Below are positions 13,616-21,599 of a stretch of 34,942 bases of DNA, piece after piece; position 1 is the stretch's first letter, and every line of letters begins with the position of its first letter. The stretch is taken from the NCBI GenBank assembly GCA_964428325.1, contig CAYRXU010000007.1:1-34942 (forward strand), in the 5' to 3' direction. The notes under the pieces were generated by a model, which made no database searches, had not been told where the DNA came from, and worked only from the letters and a program-made list of their open reading frames with translations. The DNA comes from JBBSZK01 sp964428325. GTDB taxonomy: Archaea; Nanobdellota; Nanobdellia; Pacearchaeales; GW2011-AR1. The translations under genes were made by a program, and so were the position numbers.

Positions 13616-13942
13616 ATGGATAAAATAATCAAGCGGGCGCTTATCAACTCGCTCTGTACGGTAGCCTACGTTGTCTTGATTGTTTCACTTATATTTACAG
13701 TAGGAAGTTTCTTTCCGGATCCAGAAGACATGATTATCCTTCCTATGGCGATGCTTTTGCTTTTTGTCTGCTCTGCAGCCATCACAAGCTTCTTGATATT
13801 TGGAAAGCCAGTCATGCTCTACATAGATGGCCAAAAGAAAGAGGCAGTTTCATTGCTTGCGTACACTTTAGGAATAATGATCCTCATAACCGCAGTACTG
13901 TTCATTACAATCGGATCCATCTTATTATTCTCAGCCAACTGA
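13616..13942 (+). CDS. Three-span membrane protein of unknown function
   Basis: The 108-aa protein has three membrane segments, at about residues 13-33, 40-62 and 80-104. Between the last two is the loop GKPVMLYIDGQKKEA. I recall this layout, with a PED before the second span and a (G)RPV.LY.DG.K.EA loop, from uncharacterised proteins of DPANN archaea and CPR bacteria; this is from memory. TATATAAA starts 28 nt before the ATG, so the mRNA should be leaderless. It lies between tRNA-Ser(CGA) and the TPM-LemA pair. Confidence 0.7.
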   Translation: MDKIIKRALINSLCTVAYVVLIVSLIFTVGSFFPDPEDMIILPMAMLLLFVCSAAITSFLIFGKPVMLYIDGQKKEAVSLLAYTLGIMILITAVLFITIGSILLFSAN

Positions 13943-13980
13943 CAACAATATTAGGAAAGCAAGATCTATACCAGAACAGA

Positions 13981-14002
13981 TTTATACTCTCCAGAGTATA
14001 AA
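13981..14002. promoter_or_regulatory. Perfect inverted repeat over the TATA box of the TPM gene
   Basis: Two 10-bp arms, TTTATACTCT (13981-13990) and AGAGTATAAA (13993-14002), are exact complements with a 2-nt centre. The left arm is also the probable TATA box. A dimeric repressor bound here would block the promoter. The arms could also form a hairpin at the 5' end if transcription began further upstream. Confidence 0.55.
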
Positions 14003-14007
14003 TGAAA

Positions 14008-14694
14008 ATGAAAAAGAGCGCGATTCCCATCATGCTTCTCGTATGCATATCTCTGACAAGTGCCATAGATGTTCCTCGCTACCAAGACCGTTACGTGAAC
14101 GACTTTGCGCATATACTAACGATCGATGATTCTGACACGCTGCGCCAAATGTTTGAAATCGTTGAGTTTAACACAACCGCACAAGTCGTGTTTGTCAGTG
14201 TAGAAACAACCGAGGGAGTAGCACCTCAAGAATATGCCACAGCCATAGGACAAAAATGGGGCGTTGGCCAAGACATAAACGATAATGGATTGGTCATGCT
14301 ATACGTAGCAGATGTAAACAAATTCTGGGTGGCCACGGGATACGGCCTTGAAGGAATTCTACCTGACTCCAAGATAGGAAGATTGCTAGATGACTACTAC
14401 GTGCCTTACAAAGTAGAAGGGAATATCTCAGAAGGTATTCTCCTATTCAGTCTAGCCATCTCACAAGAACTCATAGACAATGGTGCAGAAATAACGGCTG
14501 TTCGCGCACCTCCAAGCAAAACGAAAATAATCGTCATCATACTCATCTTCATCCTTATCTTCATACTCATAGCGCGCACACGTGCTTACGCAGCAGGATT
14601 GCCGCTCTTCCTACCACACGGAAGCGGGTATCGCCATACAGCAGGCGGAGGATTTGGAGGTGGAGGCTTTGGCGGGGGCGGAGCAGGAAGATAG
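14008..14694 (+). CDS. TPM-domain membrane protein
   Basis: The start is either 14002 or 14008; I favour 14008, which is 27 nt from the TATA element and gives MKKSAIPIMLLVCISLTSA, a signal peptide. The TPM (TLP18.3/Psb32/MOLO-1) domain spans about residues 25-160: YVNDFAHILT, TTAQVVFVSVETTEG, GVGQDINDNGLVMLYVAD and ATGYGLEGILPDSKIGRLLDDYY match the family closely. A membrane segment (about 172-190) and a glycine-rich tail GGGFGGGGFGGGGAGR follow, as in bacterial YgcG-type proteins. The domain sits outside the cell; its role is unclear, with acid-phosphatase activity reported for plant relatives. The LemA gene follows, a common partner. Confidence 0.85.
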   Translation: MKKSAIPIMLLVCISLTSAIDVPRYQDRYVNDFAHILTIDDSDTLRQMFEIVEFNTTAQVVFVSVETTEGVAPQEYATAIGQKWGVGQDINDNGLVMLYVADVNKFWVATGYGLEGILPDSKIGRLLDDYYVPYKVEGNISEGILLFSLAISQELIDNGAEITAVRAPPSKTKIIVIILIFILIFILIARTRAYAAGLPLFLPHGSGYRHTAGGGFGGGGFGGGGAGR

Positions 14695-14724
14695 ATATTT
14701 AAAGAAAAAAAAATTAATAGAAAA

Positions 14725-15303
14725 ATGAAAACAGGAATGTGGGTCCTTATCGGGGTTGTTGTTATTGTTGCACTTGTGGGCATCTATGCCGTAAGCTCTT
14801 ACAATGGATTCGTCACTAAAGATCAGAAAATCGAAGCTCAATGGAGCGAAGTAGAAAACCAGTACCAAAGACAGGCGGACCTTATCCCGAATCTTGTTTC
14901 AGTTGTCTCGAGCGCCGTACGTGCTGAAACTAATTTTGTACAAGGCGTCGTAAACGCAAGAACACAATTTCAGAATGCTCAAGGTCAAGTAGCTCGCGAC
15001 CAAGCAGGTCTCCAGATGGTTGACAGCGTAGCCACTTTCGTAGCTGCTGTTGCAGAAAGCTATCCAGTTTTACAAGCAAACACACAATACGTTGCGCTGA
15101 CTGATGAGCTTGCAGGCACCCAAAATAGAATCACGACTGCCCGCGGGAGGTACATTGAATACCTACAAGAATACAATGTTGCAATCAAGCGATTCCCATC
15201 AAATATTCTAGCAAGCATGTTCGGATTTGAAGAAAAAGAATACTACCATGCTGCTCCAGGTTCCCTAACAACCCCAAGTCTGGGTAACGCGCAATTACCA
15301 TAA
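14725..15303 (+). CDS. LemA family protein
   Basis: The 192-aa protein has an N-terminal membrane anchor (about 5-25) and the helical LemA domain: YNGFVTKDQKIEAQWSEVENQYQRQADLIPNLV (29-61) is the family signature. ALTDELAGTQNRITTARGRYIEYLQEYN (125-152) is the later helix pair, and FPSNILASMFGFEEKEYY is the usual end. LemA proteins are membrane-linked and of unknown mechanism. The gene is 30 nt after the TPM gene but has its own TTTAAAG box 27 nt upstream, so it may be transcribed both ways. Confidence 0.92.
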   Translation: MKTGMWVLIGVVVIVALVGIYAVSSYNGFVTKDQKIEAQWSEVENQYQRQADLIPNLVSVVSSAVRAETNFVQGVVNARTQFQNAQGQVARDQAGLQMVDSVATFVAAVAESYPVLQANTQYVALTDELAGTQNRITTARGRYIEYLQEYNVAIKRFPSNILASMFGFEEKEYYHAAPGSLTTPSLGNAQLP

Positions 15304-15351
15304 CGATCTTCTATACAATACTAGTTAAAGCTCAATAAATCTGCTAGGGCG

Positions 15352-17313
15352 ATGCAGTTCGATGAGCCTCTTGACGCAGAAGCAGAAGAAATACCTCTCC
15401 TTCAAGCAGGATGTATTCTAGGCGACCGCTACAGAATAACTGATGTCCGTGGAAGAACAAGGCACAATGTACTTTATGAGGTGCGAGACAACACAACAGA
15501 GAGATCATTTGTTATAAAGAGGCCACGATCAAAGACCCGTATAGAAAAGCTAAGGAAAGAAGGTGTGCGTGCAAGCGCTGCACGAGGGCAGACTATCGAA
15601 GGAGTAGTGAGCGTATTCGATACAGGAGAACATGAAGGCATACCTTATGTGGTGATGGAAGAGATCAAGGGAGAAGACATAAGGCGACTAAAGGAAAAGA
15701 AATTATTCAGGCCAGAAGAGGTAGTCAAGATTTACGAGAAGCTAATAAAAACAATTGGAGGGTATAGCAATGGGTCACTTGAGCATCGCGATATCAAAGA
15801 TGGAAATGTGATGCTCTGTGACGCCACTGGAGAAGCACTCATTGTAGACTGGGGCGAGCGGCAAAGCAAGCCACGATACGCCACTGACACACAAGCTGCT
15901 GCCGCACTTGCTCTATCACTTGTTCAAGATTACAAAAAGAAGACAGGAAAATCAGTGCCGCGTGAATTAGAAGGTATGCTTACAAAAACGCTGTTGAATG
16001 ACCACTCCACTCCAGACGAAACATTAAATCACATTCGTAACTATCTGCAGCTCCCACGCAAAAGATGGAAAAGAGCTACATACGGGGCGACAGCGTTTCT
16101 CGCGGCAGGACTATCACTCTGGTGTGCTGCTGAAACAGGCCTGCTCGAACGCGTAAGACGCGAATTCTTCCCAACAACATTAGAGTCTCTTATAGATCAG
16201 GCAAGAGCAAATCCCTCGGGCAGAGTGTCTGATGAGCAGATGGATAAAATAAGGATTGAGCTCGCAAAGACAAAAATCAAGAAAGATATTGAGCGCATAC
16301 CTGCCGGGAAGTTCCCTTTCAGCACAGTAGAAAAAGATTGGCACACCCCTTCATCCGGACCATCATATTCAAACGGCTACTGGGCAGGCATGCTCATCGA
16401 AGGATGGAGGCTTACAGGCGATCCTGATATTGAAAAGGCTGCACGGCAAAGCCTTGACTCAATCGTCTTAACTGAAGATGACAAGCACTTTAACACAGCA
16501 GTCAGGTTTACCTTCTCGCATGGTCGCATGTACACACTCACAGGAGAGTCAGAGTACAAAGATCATGAAAGTAAAGCAGCACAAACACTTGCACACTTAT
16601 TCAACGAAAGCTATGGATTCTTTTCCCTCAAAAGAGACATACCACGAATAGACGCCGCAACAATAGGGGATGTTGTTCCTGCTTTCTGGTCTGCCTATGA
16701 ACATGAAAGCAATCTTGCGCAGCGAGAAATATACAGAGAGCGCGCAATTGCTCAGACCCTTGCAGTTCTTACATACAACAAGATGCCCGATGGCTCAATA
16801 GCTCAAGCTGCACGCATCAATACCGACAGCAGAGAAGCTATCGCGCATGAGAATCCTGACGGTATGCGACCAGACAGTACAGTCGCACTGACACAGGCAT
16901 TTACTCTTCTAGGTACCATGACAACCTACGAGCAGCTAAAAAAAGAAGGCCGTCCCGATGAAGAACAAATGACTGAGGGACTATTAGAAGAAGCGACAAA
17001 CATAGCAGACCGCATTATTCTCTCTCTACCCTCCGATTCTCTTTCCCGGAATGAATATCAACAGCCCATATACATCAACAGTACATCAAGCGTTATAGAA
17101 GTCAAGGGTCTTAGAAAACTAGCCCGAGCAACAGGCGACCCCAAATATCATAGTGCATACGAAAGAATCCAGCATGGGCTTGTCACAAAATGCATTTCAA
17201 CGGACCTCACACAAGCAGGAATCCTCATGCATGGATGTTTAAGCGCAAAGCAAGATAAGGACACAGATGCGTGCCTCATAACCGGCGATTACCATCTAAT
17301 GATAAAAGAATAA
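15352..17313 (+). CDS. Protein kinase-TM-six-hairpin glycosidase-like fusion
   Basis: The 653-aa protein has three parts. Residues about 25-235 are a Hanks-type protein kinase: a strand pair YRITDVRG..LYEVRD, the ATP lysine K56 (VIKRP), catalytic H145-R-D147 with N152 (HRDIKDGNVML) and D166-W-G in place of DFG. The glycine loop is poor. A membrane segment covers about 243-262. Residues about 330-640 look like an alpha/alpha six-hairpin domain of the GH88/GH105 (unsaturated uronyl hydrolase) type: YSNGYWAGMLIEGWRLTGDPD, the RIDAATIGDVVPAFW segment with D434, a PDGS turn, PDSTVALTQAF and STSSVIEVKGLRKLARATGDPKY. The first catalytic Asp of GH88 seems to be Asn381 here, a tentative alignment. Topology predicts the kinase inside and the sugar-binding domain outside, so it could be a receptor kinase for glycans. 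Confidence 0.72.
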   Translation: MQFDEPLDAEAEEIPLLQAGCILGDRYRITDVRGRTRHNVLYEVRDNTTERSFVIKRPRSKTRIEKLRKEGVRASAARGQTIEGVVSVFDTGEHEGIPYVVMEEIKGEDIRRLKEKKLFRPEEVVKIYEKLIKTIGGYSNGSLEHRDIKDGNVMLCDATGEALIVDWGERQSKPRYATDTQAAAALALSLVQDYKKKTGKSVPRELEGMLTKTLLNDHSTPDETLNHIRNYLQLPRKRWKRATYGATAFLAAGLSLWCAAETGLLERVRREFFPTTLESLIDQARANPSGRVSDEQMDKIRIELAKTKIKKDIERIPAGKFPFSTVEKDWHTPSSGPSYSNGYWAGMLIEGWRLTGDPDIEKAARQSLDSIVLTEDDKHFNTAVRFTFSHGRMYTLTGESEYKDHESKAAQTLAHLFNESYGFFSLKRDIPRIDAATIGDVVPAFWSAYEHESNLAQREIYRERAIAQTLAVLTYNKMPDGSIAQAARINTDSREAIAHENPDGMRPDSTVALTQAFTLLGTMTTYEQLKKEGRPDEEQMTEGLLEEATNIADRIILSLPSDSLSRNEYQQPIYINSTSSVIEVKGLRKLARATGDPKYHSAYERIQHGLVTKCISTDLTQAGILMHGCLSAKQDKDTDACLITGDYHLMIKE

Positions 17314-17643
17314 TCATCCACCATACGGATTACAAGGGTTGGGATATCCAGGAGGGACGTTACAATCTATCTGAGTCTCACTAGGAAAAGTGAAATTTCC
17401 AAGGGGAGTGGAAAAATTGGTCGGCAAAGTAAGGCGAATAAAATTCGTAGCATTATTCCCGCCCACAAGCGTCTTCTCAGAGAAATTCTTCAGACCTGCA
17501 GACGTAGGGACATTATAGGCAGGATTCTGAATCTCATACTTCTGATCAGAATAAGGATGTTCTTCTCCCTCTGCCCAGACAGATGCCGAAATCAGGGCAA
17601 CCAAAAAAGCAAGAACGGCCAGAAACCCCCAAATCACATTCAT
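17314..17643 (-). CDS. Small secreted protein, sequon-rich
   Basis: The 109-aa protein starts with a signal peptide or anchor (about residues 3-23, cut possibly after SVWA). The mature part is rich in N-x-S/T glycosylation sites (NFS, NAT, NFS, NFT) and ends with a Cys/Pro/Gly-rich tail containing two cysteines (DCNVPPGYPNPCNPYGG). I do not recognise a family. A minus-strand TTTAATGT begins 29 nt before the ATG. Its last codon abuts the end of the kinase-fusion gene; the two are convergent with no spacer. Confidence 0.6.
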   Translation of the reverse strand: MNVIWGFLAVLAFLVALISASVWAEGEEHPYSDQKYEIQNPAYNVPTSAGLKNFSEKTLVGGNNATNFIRLTLPTNFSTPLGNFTFPSETQIDCNVPPGYPNPCNPYGG

Positions 17644-17715
17644 AAAGAAAAAGAGAGCAAGACGACATTAAACCACACGACAAAAATAGGATAAATCCAG
17701 ACGGAGAGGGATAAA

Positions 17716-18603
17716 TTAAAGGTTCATCTCTACAATAATGGAAAGAAAATCACTTATTTCACGGCATATTGCACCAAGATACACGGTCGTGACTCGCGAA
17801 GTCGCAAGCAAGGACGTGTGCACTTGTTTTGTACGCTCAAACAATTCTTCCGTGCGCGCAAAATCTTTCTTATAGAAAAGAGAATACAAATCGTTCAATA
17901 ATCCATTCACCTGTTTGCATAAGACAAGTGATTGCGCATCGGCAGCTCGTACGGGTTGTGAATAGTAAATGCAGAGATCCTTGTACTGGTCCCCTATTTT
18001 CTCGAGTGTCTTGATAATATGATAGTGCAACAGCTTCTGATAGTCATCCTGATGGTCATTCTTCACAAGGATACGCAAACAATAATTGCTAAACTTGTTG
18101 ATACTTCTATCCATATCAGGAATAGCGGCATAATCGCTTTCGGTACCCTTCACAAGAGAATCGTGCGTTGCTTCTGAGAGATCAAGCAAAAGCAACCATA
18201 TCCTTCTCAAGGCATTATGGAACTCATCGGCAGTGTGTCCCGTAAGGTCCTTCAAGGTACAGCTGGTGCTCGTCTGCCTGATGATCTCAAGACCAGTCAA
18301 CTCCTTGGAAAGCAAATCATGCACAACTTCTCGATACGAAGGATGTTGGAAATGTAAGGTAAGCTCATCAAATCCCTGACGATACGCAGAGGTGATACAA
18401 CTCTTACCCACGCGCTTCAGCGCACCAATATCAATCTCCTTAGATTTAGAAGTCCGTTCCTTATCGAGCCTAATGTGCAGCTCACGGCCGCGCTCTTCCA
18501 TGTTAAGTTCGTCACCTTTAGCAACACCGTAACGCTTAACCCACTCAGAAGGCAGAGAAACCGTCATAGTTGACGGCCCATGAAGCACAATTTTCCTCTT
18601 CAT
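17716..18603 (-). CDS. AbrB-PhoU type regulator
   Basis: The 295-aa protein begins with a SpoVT-AbrB swapped-hairpin domain (residues 1-48: GPSTMTVSLPSEWVKRYGVAKGDELNMEERGRELHIRL). Helical PhoU-like repeats follow (about 120-205 and 215-290; DMDRSINKFSNYCLRIL and LEKIGDQYKDLC match PhoU helices with the E/D..D pattern). In archaea this combination is annotated as a phosphate-uptake regulator. No phosphate transporter genes are near, so the target is unknown. The AbrB part suggests DNA binding, and an AT-rich 129-bp divergent region lies in front. Confidence 0.85.
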   Translation of the reverse strand: MKRKIVLHGPSTMTVSLPSEWVKRYGVAKGDELNMEERGRELHIRLDKERTSKSKEIDIGALKRVGKSCITSAYRQGFDELTLHFQHPSYREVVHDLLSKELTGLEIIRQTSTSCTLKDLTGHTADEFHNALRRIWLLLLDLSEATHDSLVKGTESDYAAIPDMDRSINKFSNYCLRILVKNDHQDDYQKLLHYHIIKTLEKIGDQYKDLCIYYSQPVRAADAQSLVLCKQVNGLLNDLYSLFYKKDFARTEELFERTKQVHTSLLATSRVTTVYLGAICREISDFLSIIVEMNL

Positions 18604-18732
18604 TATATAAAAAAGAATATGTTCTATATATATCTTTAGAAAATAACCACATCACCACATAAGTGTATAATGTGATAAGAAAATATATATGTCCAGAATA
18701 CGAAATAGGGATAAATAAAAGAGGAAAGTAGC

Positions 18733-19134
18733 GTGGGAACAATCATAAACACGAAGAAGCAAGGCAATAAAATAGTAGCTGAAATTCTATCAGACTATGA
18801 CGAGTACCTACAGCTTAAAGGACATCTTGAAAATATACGCATCTTCTCAGATAACATAGCTGAAGTTCAAACTAATATAAGCCAGCGTGGCAAAAACGCA
18901 GCAACCAAGTACTTTCTCATTCCAAAACAGTTCCGCAAGGGATTCAAGTTCAACAACACGACGGCATGCCAAAAAATGGAGTTTGACGACAAGATTGTAT
19001 TCATCTATATCGTAGACAAAGGAAAGACCAATCCACAAAGAAGCGATCTTGCAGCAAGGAGGATTGAAGAAAAATACGGCGCTCTTCGCAGCATTACTGA
19101 ACTTCAGCAGAACAACCTCAGAAGGGGCAGCTAG
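18733..19134 (+). CDS. Conserved archaeal protein of unknown function
   Basis: The start is GTG at 18733, with GAGGAAAG just upstream as a ribosome binding site, so this is one of the few leadered genes here. The 133-aa protein has a segment QTNISQRGKNAATKYFLIPKQFRKGFKF (47-74) reminiscent of proteins conserved in DPANN archaea, where the IP..FRKG part recalls an AbrB-like swapped hairpin. A helical tail follows. It is divergent from the AbrB-PhoU gene. I cannot give a function. Confidence 0.65.
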   Translation: MGTIINTKKQGNKIVAEILSDYDEYLQLKGHLENIRIFSDNIAEVQTNISQRGKNAATKYFLIPKQFRKGFKFNNTTACQKMEFDDKIVFIYIVDKGKTNPQRSDLAARRIEEKYGALRSITELQQNNLRRGS

Positions 19135-19331
19135 CCCGAGATGTGCATAGAAGAGCTTGGAGAATCCCGAGTCGCTGCCCAATTCAGACAGTTCATAATA
19201 CATTAATACGATTATAAACAAGGCTTAGAAAATTTATCCAAATTTCTTATTTTTTATCCCAATTATAAGAGAAAAGAGAAAGTATAGCCGACAACGCACA
19301 AGTTTTTAAACTAAAATACACACTAAAAAAC

Positions 19332-20162
19332 ATGAATAAGAGCGTGGTGCTACTACTTATGGCTATTGTGCTTGTAGCTCCAACAGTAGCTGCTTTTGAA
19401 ACAACCATAACAGTAACCACACACCCAAGCACATGGGCTATGGTCCGCGTCTTTGAAGCAGGCAACCATCTCAATCTTCTTCAATCATTCCTTGACACTC
19501 AAGTTGGAGAAACTGGTGTAGTTTCATTCGACCTTTCAAGCAATAGGACTCCTGTTGACATTGAAGTCTACATCAAACTTGAGAAGAACGGCCAGTCCTT
19601 TGTCTATAAAAAATTTGAAGATGTAAGTGCATCCGAGCCTATTGCTCTCACAGTAATGAAAGGCTCTACAGAAGAATCAGAAACAACAACCCCTGCAGAA
19701 ACTACAACAACTACTGAAACAGAAGTCGAAACAACAGAAACAATAACTGAGGGAACAGAAAATCGCACAACAGCAATCACAGGAAATGCCGTCTCCGAGG
19801 GAGCATCCTCATTCAGAGGATATTATATCATTGTTGCTGTTCTTGTTGCAGGATTAATCATCGGCGGGCTTATGTTTGCAAGACAACGTATGCGCAGCAA
19901 TGGGACACTTGGAATGACTTCATCAAAAGATACACCTGAACCAAAGGCGGCTCAAGCATCAGCAACGGAAGCATCATCAGACCAGCTAAGTTCAGAAACA
20001 CTAGACAGCCTTAAAGCTGAACTTCAAAAGACCAAGGAACGCCTTCAGGCAACCACAAGCGATCTTGCCAAGATGCGCAACCAAGACCGTATTGCAAAAC
20101 TAGAGCAGAATATCAAAGAAGAGGAAGAAGAATTACGCAAACTCCGAGACGAATCACAATAA
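19332..20162 (+). CDS. Surface protein with stalk, TM and cytosolic coiled coil
   Basis: The 276-aa protein has a signal peptide (1-21), a beta-rich outer domain (about 22-110), a Thr/Glu-rich stalk (about 112-150, many TTTET repeats and an N-x-T site), the motif ITGNAV (149-154), a membrane span (about 165-183) and a cytosolic part ending in a long coiled coil (about 220-275). The outer domain is Ig-like in layout. I recall ITGNAV/ITGNAI before membrane spans in many woesearchaeal and pacearchaeal proteins, which suggests a sorting or processing role; this is from memory. TTTAAA begins 27 nt before the ATG. Confidence 0.7.
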   Translation: MNKSVVLLLMAIVLVAPTVAAFETTITVTTHPSTWAMVRVFEAGNHLNLLQSFLDTQVGETGVVSFDLSSNRTPVDIEVYIKLEKNGQSFVYKKFEDVSASEPIALTVMKGSTEESETTTPAETTTTTETEVETTETITEGTENRTTAITGNAVSEGASSFRGYYIIVAVLVAGLIIGGLMFARQRMRSNGTLGMTSSKDTPEPKAAQASATEASSDQLSSETLDSLKAELQKTKERLQATTSDLAKMRNQDRIAKLEQNIKEEEEELRKLRDESQ

Positions 20163-20167
20163 AAAGT

Positions 20168-21577
20168 TTAATTTTTCTTTAATATCTTCTGGCCTTCAGG
20201 GCCATCTTCAACAGCAAAACCCTTCTCTTCAATCTCTCTGCGTAAAGCATCAGACCGTGCCCAATCCCTCATCGTCCTAGCGCTGACACGTTCAGCAGCC
20301 AGTTTCTTCACAATAGCAGGCATGCTGACCTTCTTCTCTTTCATGCTTGCGATACTCAAACCCAGCACCTTGTCAAAAGTCAGTAACAAGGCCAGCTTCT
20401 TCTTAGCATTAAAGCTGCTATCGTCTATCATATTCCACATCACACCTAAAGCGGCAGGCAAGTTTAAGTCATCATTAACCGCCCGTAAGAACTGTTCGCG
20501 ATACATCTCAACTCTATCACCATTGCCCTTCACTTTCTCCTTACGCAATTCAATAACCTTGCGCTCAAGTCTTGTTCTAGCATTCTTAGCCGCCTCAAGA
20601 GCTTCAAGGGAAAAGTCAAGCGGCTTGCGATAATGAGTCATCAAACACAAATACCGATAATCAAGAGGATGATAGCCCTGCTCTTGCAATTCAGAAACCG
20701 TATACAGTCCGCCTTTCGACTTAGACACTTTCTCACCATTAAACATTAGGAAAGCGCCATGCATCCAATAGTTCACAAATTTCTTCCCAGTTGCTGCCTC
20801 GCTTTGAGCAATTTCATTGGTATGATGTACAGGAATATGGTCCTCGCCCCCTGTATGTACATCAAAGCGCTCACCAAGATATTTCATAGCCATTGCAGAA
20901 CACTCAAGGTGCCATCCCGGATACCCCATACCCCACGGTGCTTTCCATTCCTGTTGACGCATACCAGGAATATCAGAAAACTTCCACAAGGAAAAATCAG
21001 TCTTGTGTTTCTTATCACCCATTGCCACACGCGCACCTTCTTCTAAACCCCCGATGTGCAAACGCGCAAGCCTTCCATAATTAGCAAACCGTGCGCTATT
21101 GAAGTAAATGCCATCGCTAGTTTTGTATGTGAAGCCCTTCTTCTCCAACTTCTTTACAAGTGCTATCTGTTCACGTATATGTGCGGTCGCCCGCGGCCAG
21201 ACCTGAGGATTCAATATGTTCAACTTAGCCATATCGCTCTTAAACACAGACAAGTAATGGTCTGCAATTTCTTTAGCGCTTCTCTTTTCCTTAGCAGCCG
21301 CAGCTTCCATCTTGTCAAGGCCTACATCTCCATCACCCTGCAAGTGTCCAACGTCAGTCACATTCATGACTTGCTTCACCTTGAGCCCATTATATTCAAG
21401 CGTTCTACGCAGCAAATCAGAAAAAACATACGTGCGCATATTCCCGATCGTCGCATACCAATATACCGTCGGCCCACACGTGTACATGCCAACACGACCC
21501 TTCTTCATAGGCACAAACGTCTCTTTAACACGGTTCATCGTGTTATACACCACTAAAGGCACATCATTCTTTTTCAT
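20168..21577 (-). CDS. cysS: Cysteinyl-tRNA synthetase
   Basis: CysRS charges tRNA-Cys. The 469-aa protein is full length. C34 (MYTCGPTVY), C227 (WHLECSAMA), H252 and E256 region (HIPVHHTNE) are the zinc-site segments. The HIGH motif reads A42-T43-I-G-N46, where the first histidine is replaced by threonine; most relatives have HIGN or HIGH. KMSKS reads EKVSKSKGG (about 299-307). The DALR-like C-terminal helices follow, then a short tail with RDWARSDALRREIEEKGFAVEDGP. The gene is 22 nt downstream of dus on the same strand, but a CTTATAAC box over the dus stop (21599-21606) begins 29 nt before the ATG, so it has its own leaderless promoter. Confidence 0.95.
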   Translation of the reverse strand: MKKNDVPLVVYNTMNRVKETFVPMKKGRVGMYTCGPTVYWYATIGNMRTYVFSDLLRRTLEYNGLKVKQVMNVTDVGHLQGDGDVGLDKMEAAAAKEKRSAKEIADHYLSVFKSDMAKLNILNPQVWPRATAHIREQIALVKKLEKKGFTYKTSDGIYFNSARFANYGRLARLHIGGLEEGARVAMGDKKHKTDFSLWKFSDIPGMRQQEWKAPWGMGYPGWHLECSAMAMKYLGERFDVHTGGEDHIPVHHTNEIAQSEAATGKKFVNYWMHGAFLMFNGEKVSKSKGGLYTVSELQEQGYHPLDYRYLCLMTHYRKPLDFSLEALEAAKNARTRLERKVIELRKEKVKGNGDRVEMYREQFLRAVNDDLNLPAALGVMWNMIDDSSFNAKKKLALLLTFDKVLGLSIASMKEKKVSMPAIVKKLAAERVSARTMRDWARSDALRREIEEKGFAVEDGPEGQKILKKN

Positions 21578-21599
21578 GACACCCTTAAGAGAAGCAAGG

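Noticed and set aside
13333..13647. Minus-strand open frame across the coiled-coil gene and tRNA-Ser(CGA).
   Set aside because: It is antisense to a gene and a well-folded tRNA, and it has no promoter or family features.
14586..14868. Minus-strand frames rich in Pro/Thr/Ser opposite the TPM and LemA genes.
   Set aside because: They are the antisense of the glycine-rich tail and of the LemA start; composition explains them.
18604..18732. Imperfect inverted repeat ATCAC...GTGAT (18651-18676) before the AbrB-PhoU gene.
   Set aside because: Only five bases of each arm match in a very AT-rich region; too weak to call an operator.
19135..19331. Possible small RNA in the 197-nt spacer before the surface-protein gene.
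   Set aside because: I found no C/D or H/ACA box pattern and no strong stem; the end holds the TATA box of the next gene and nothing else is clear.
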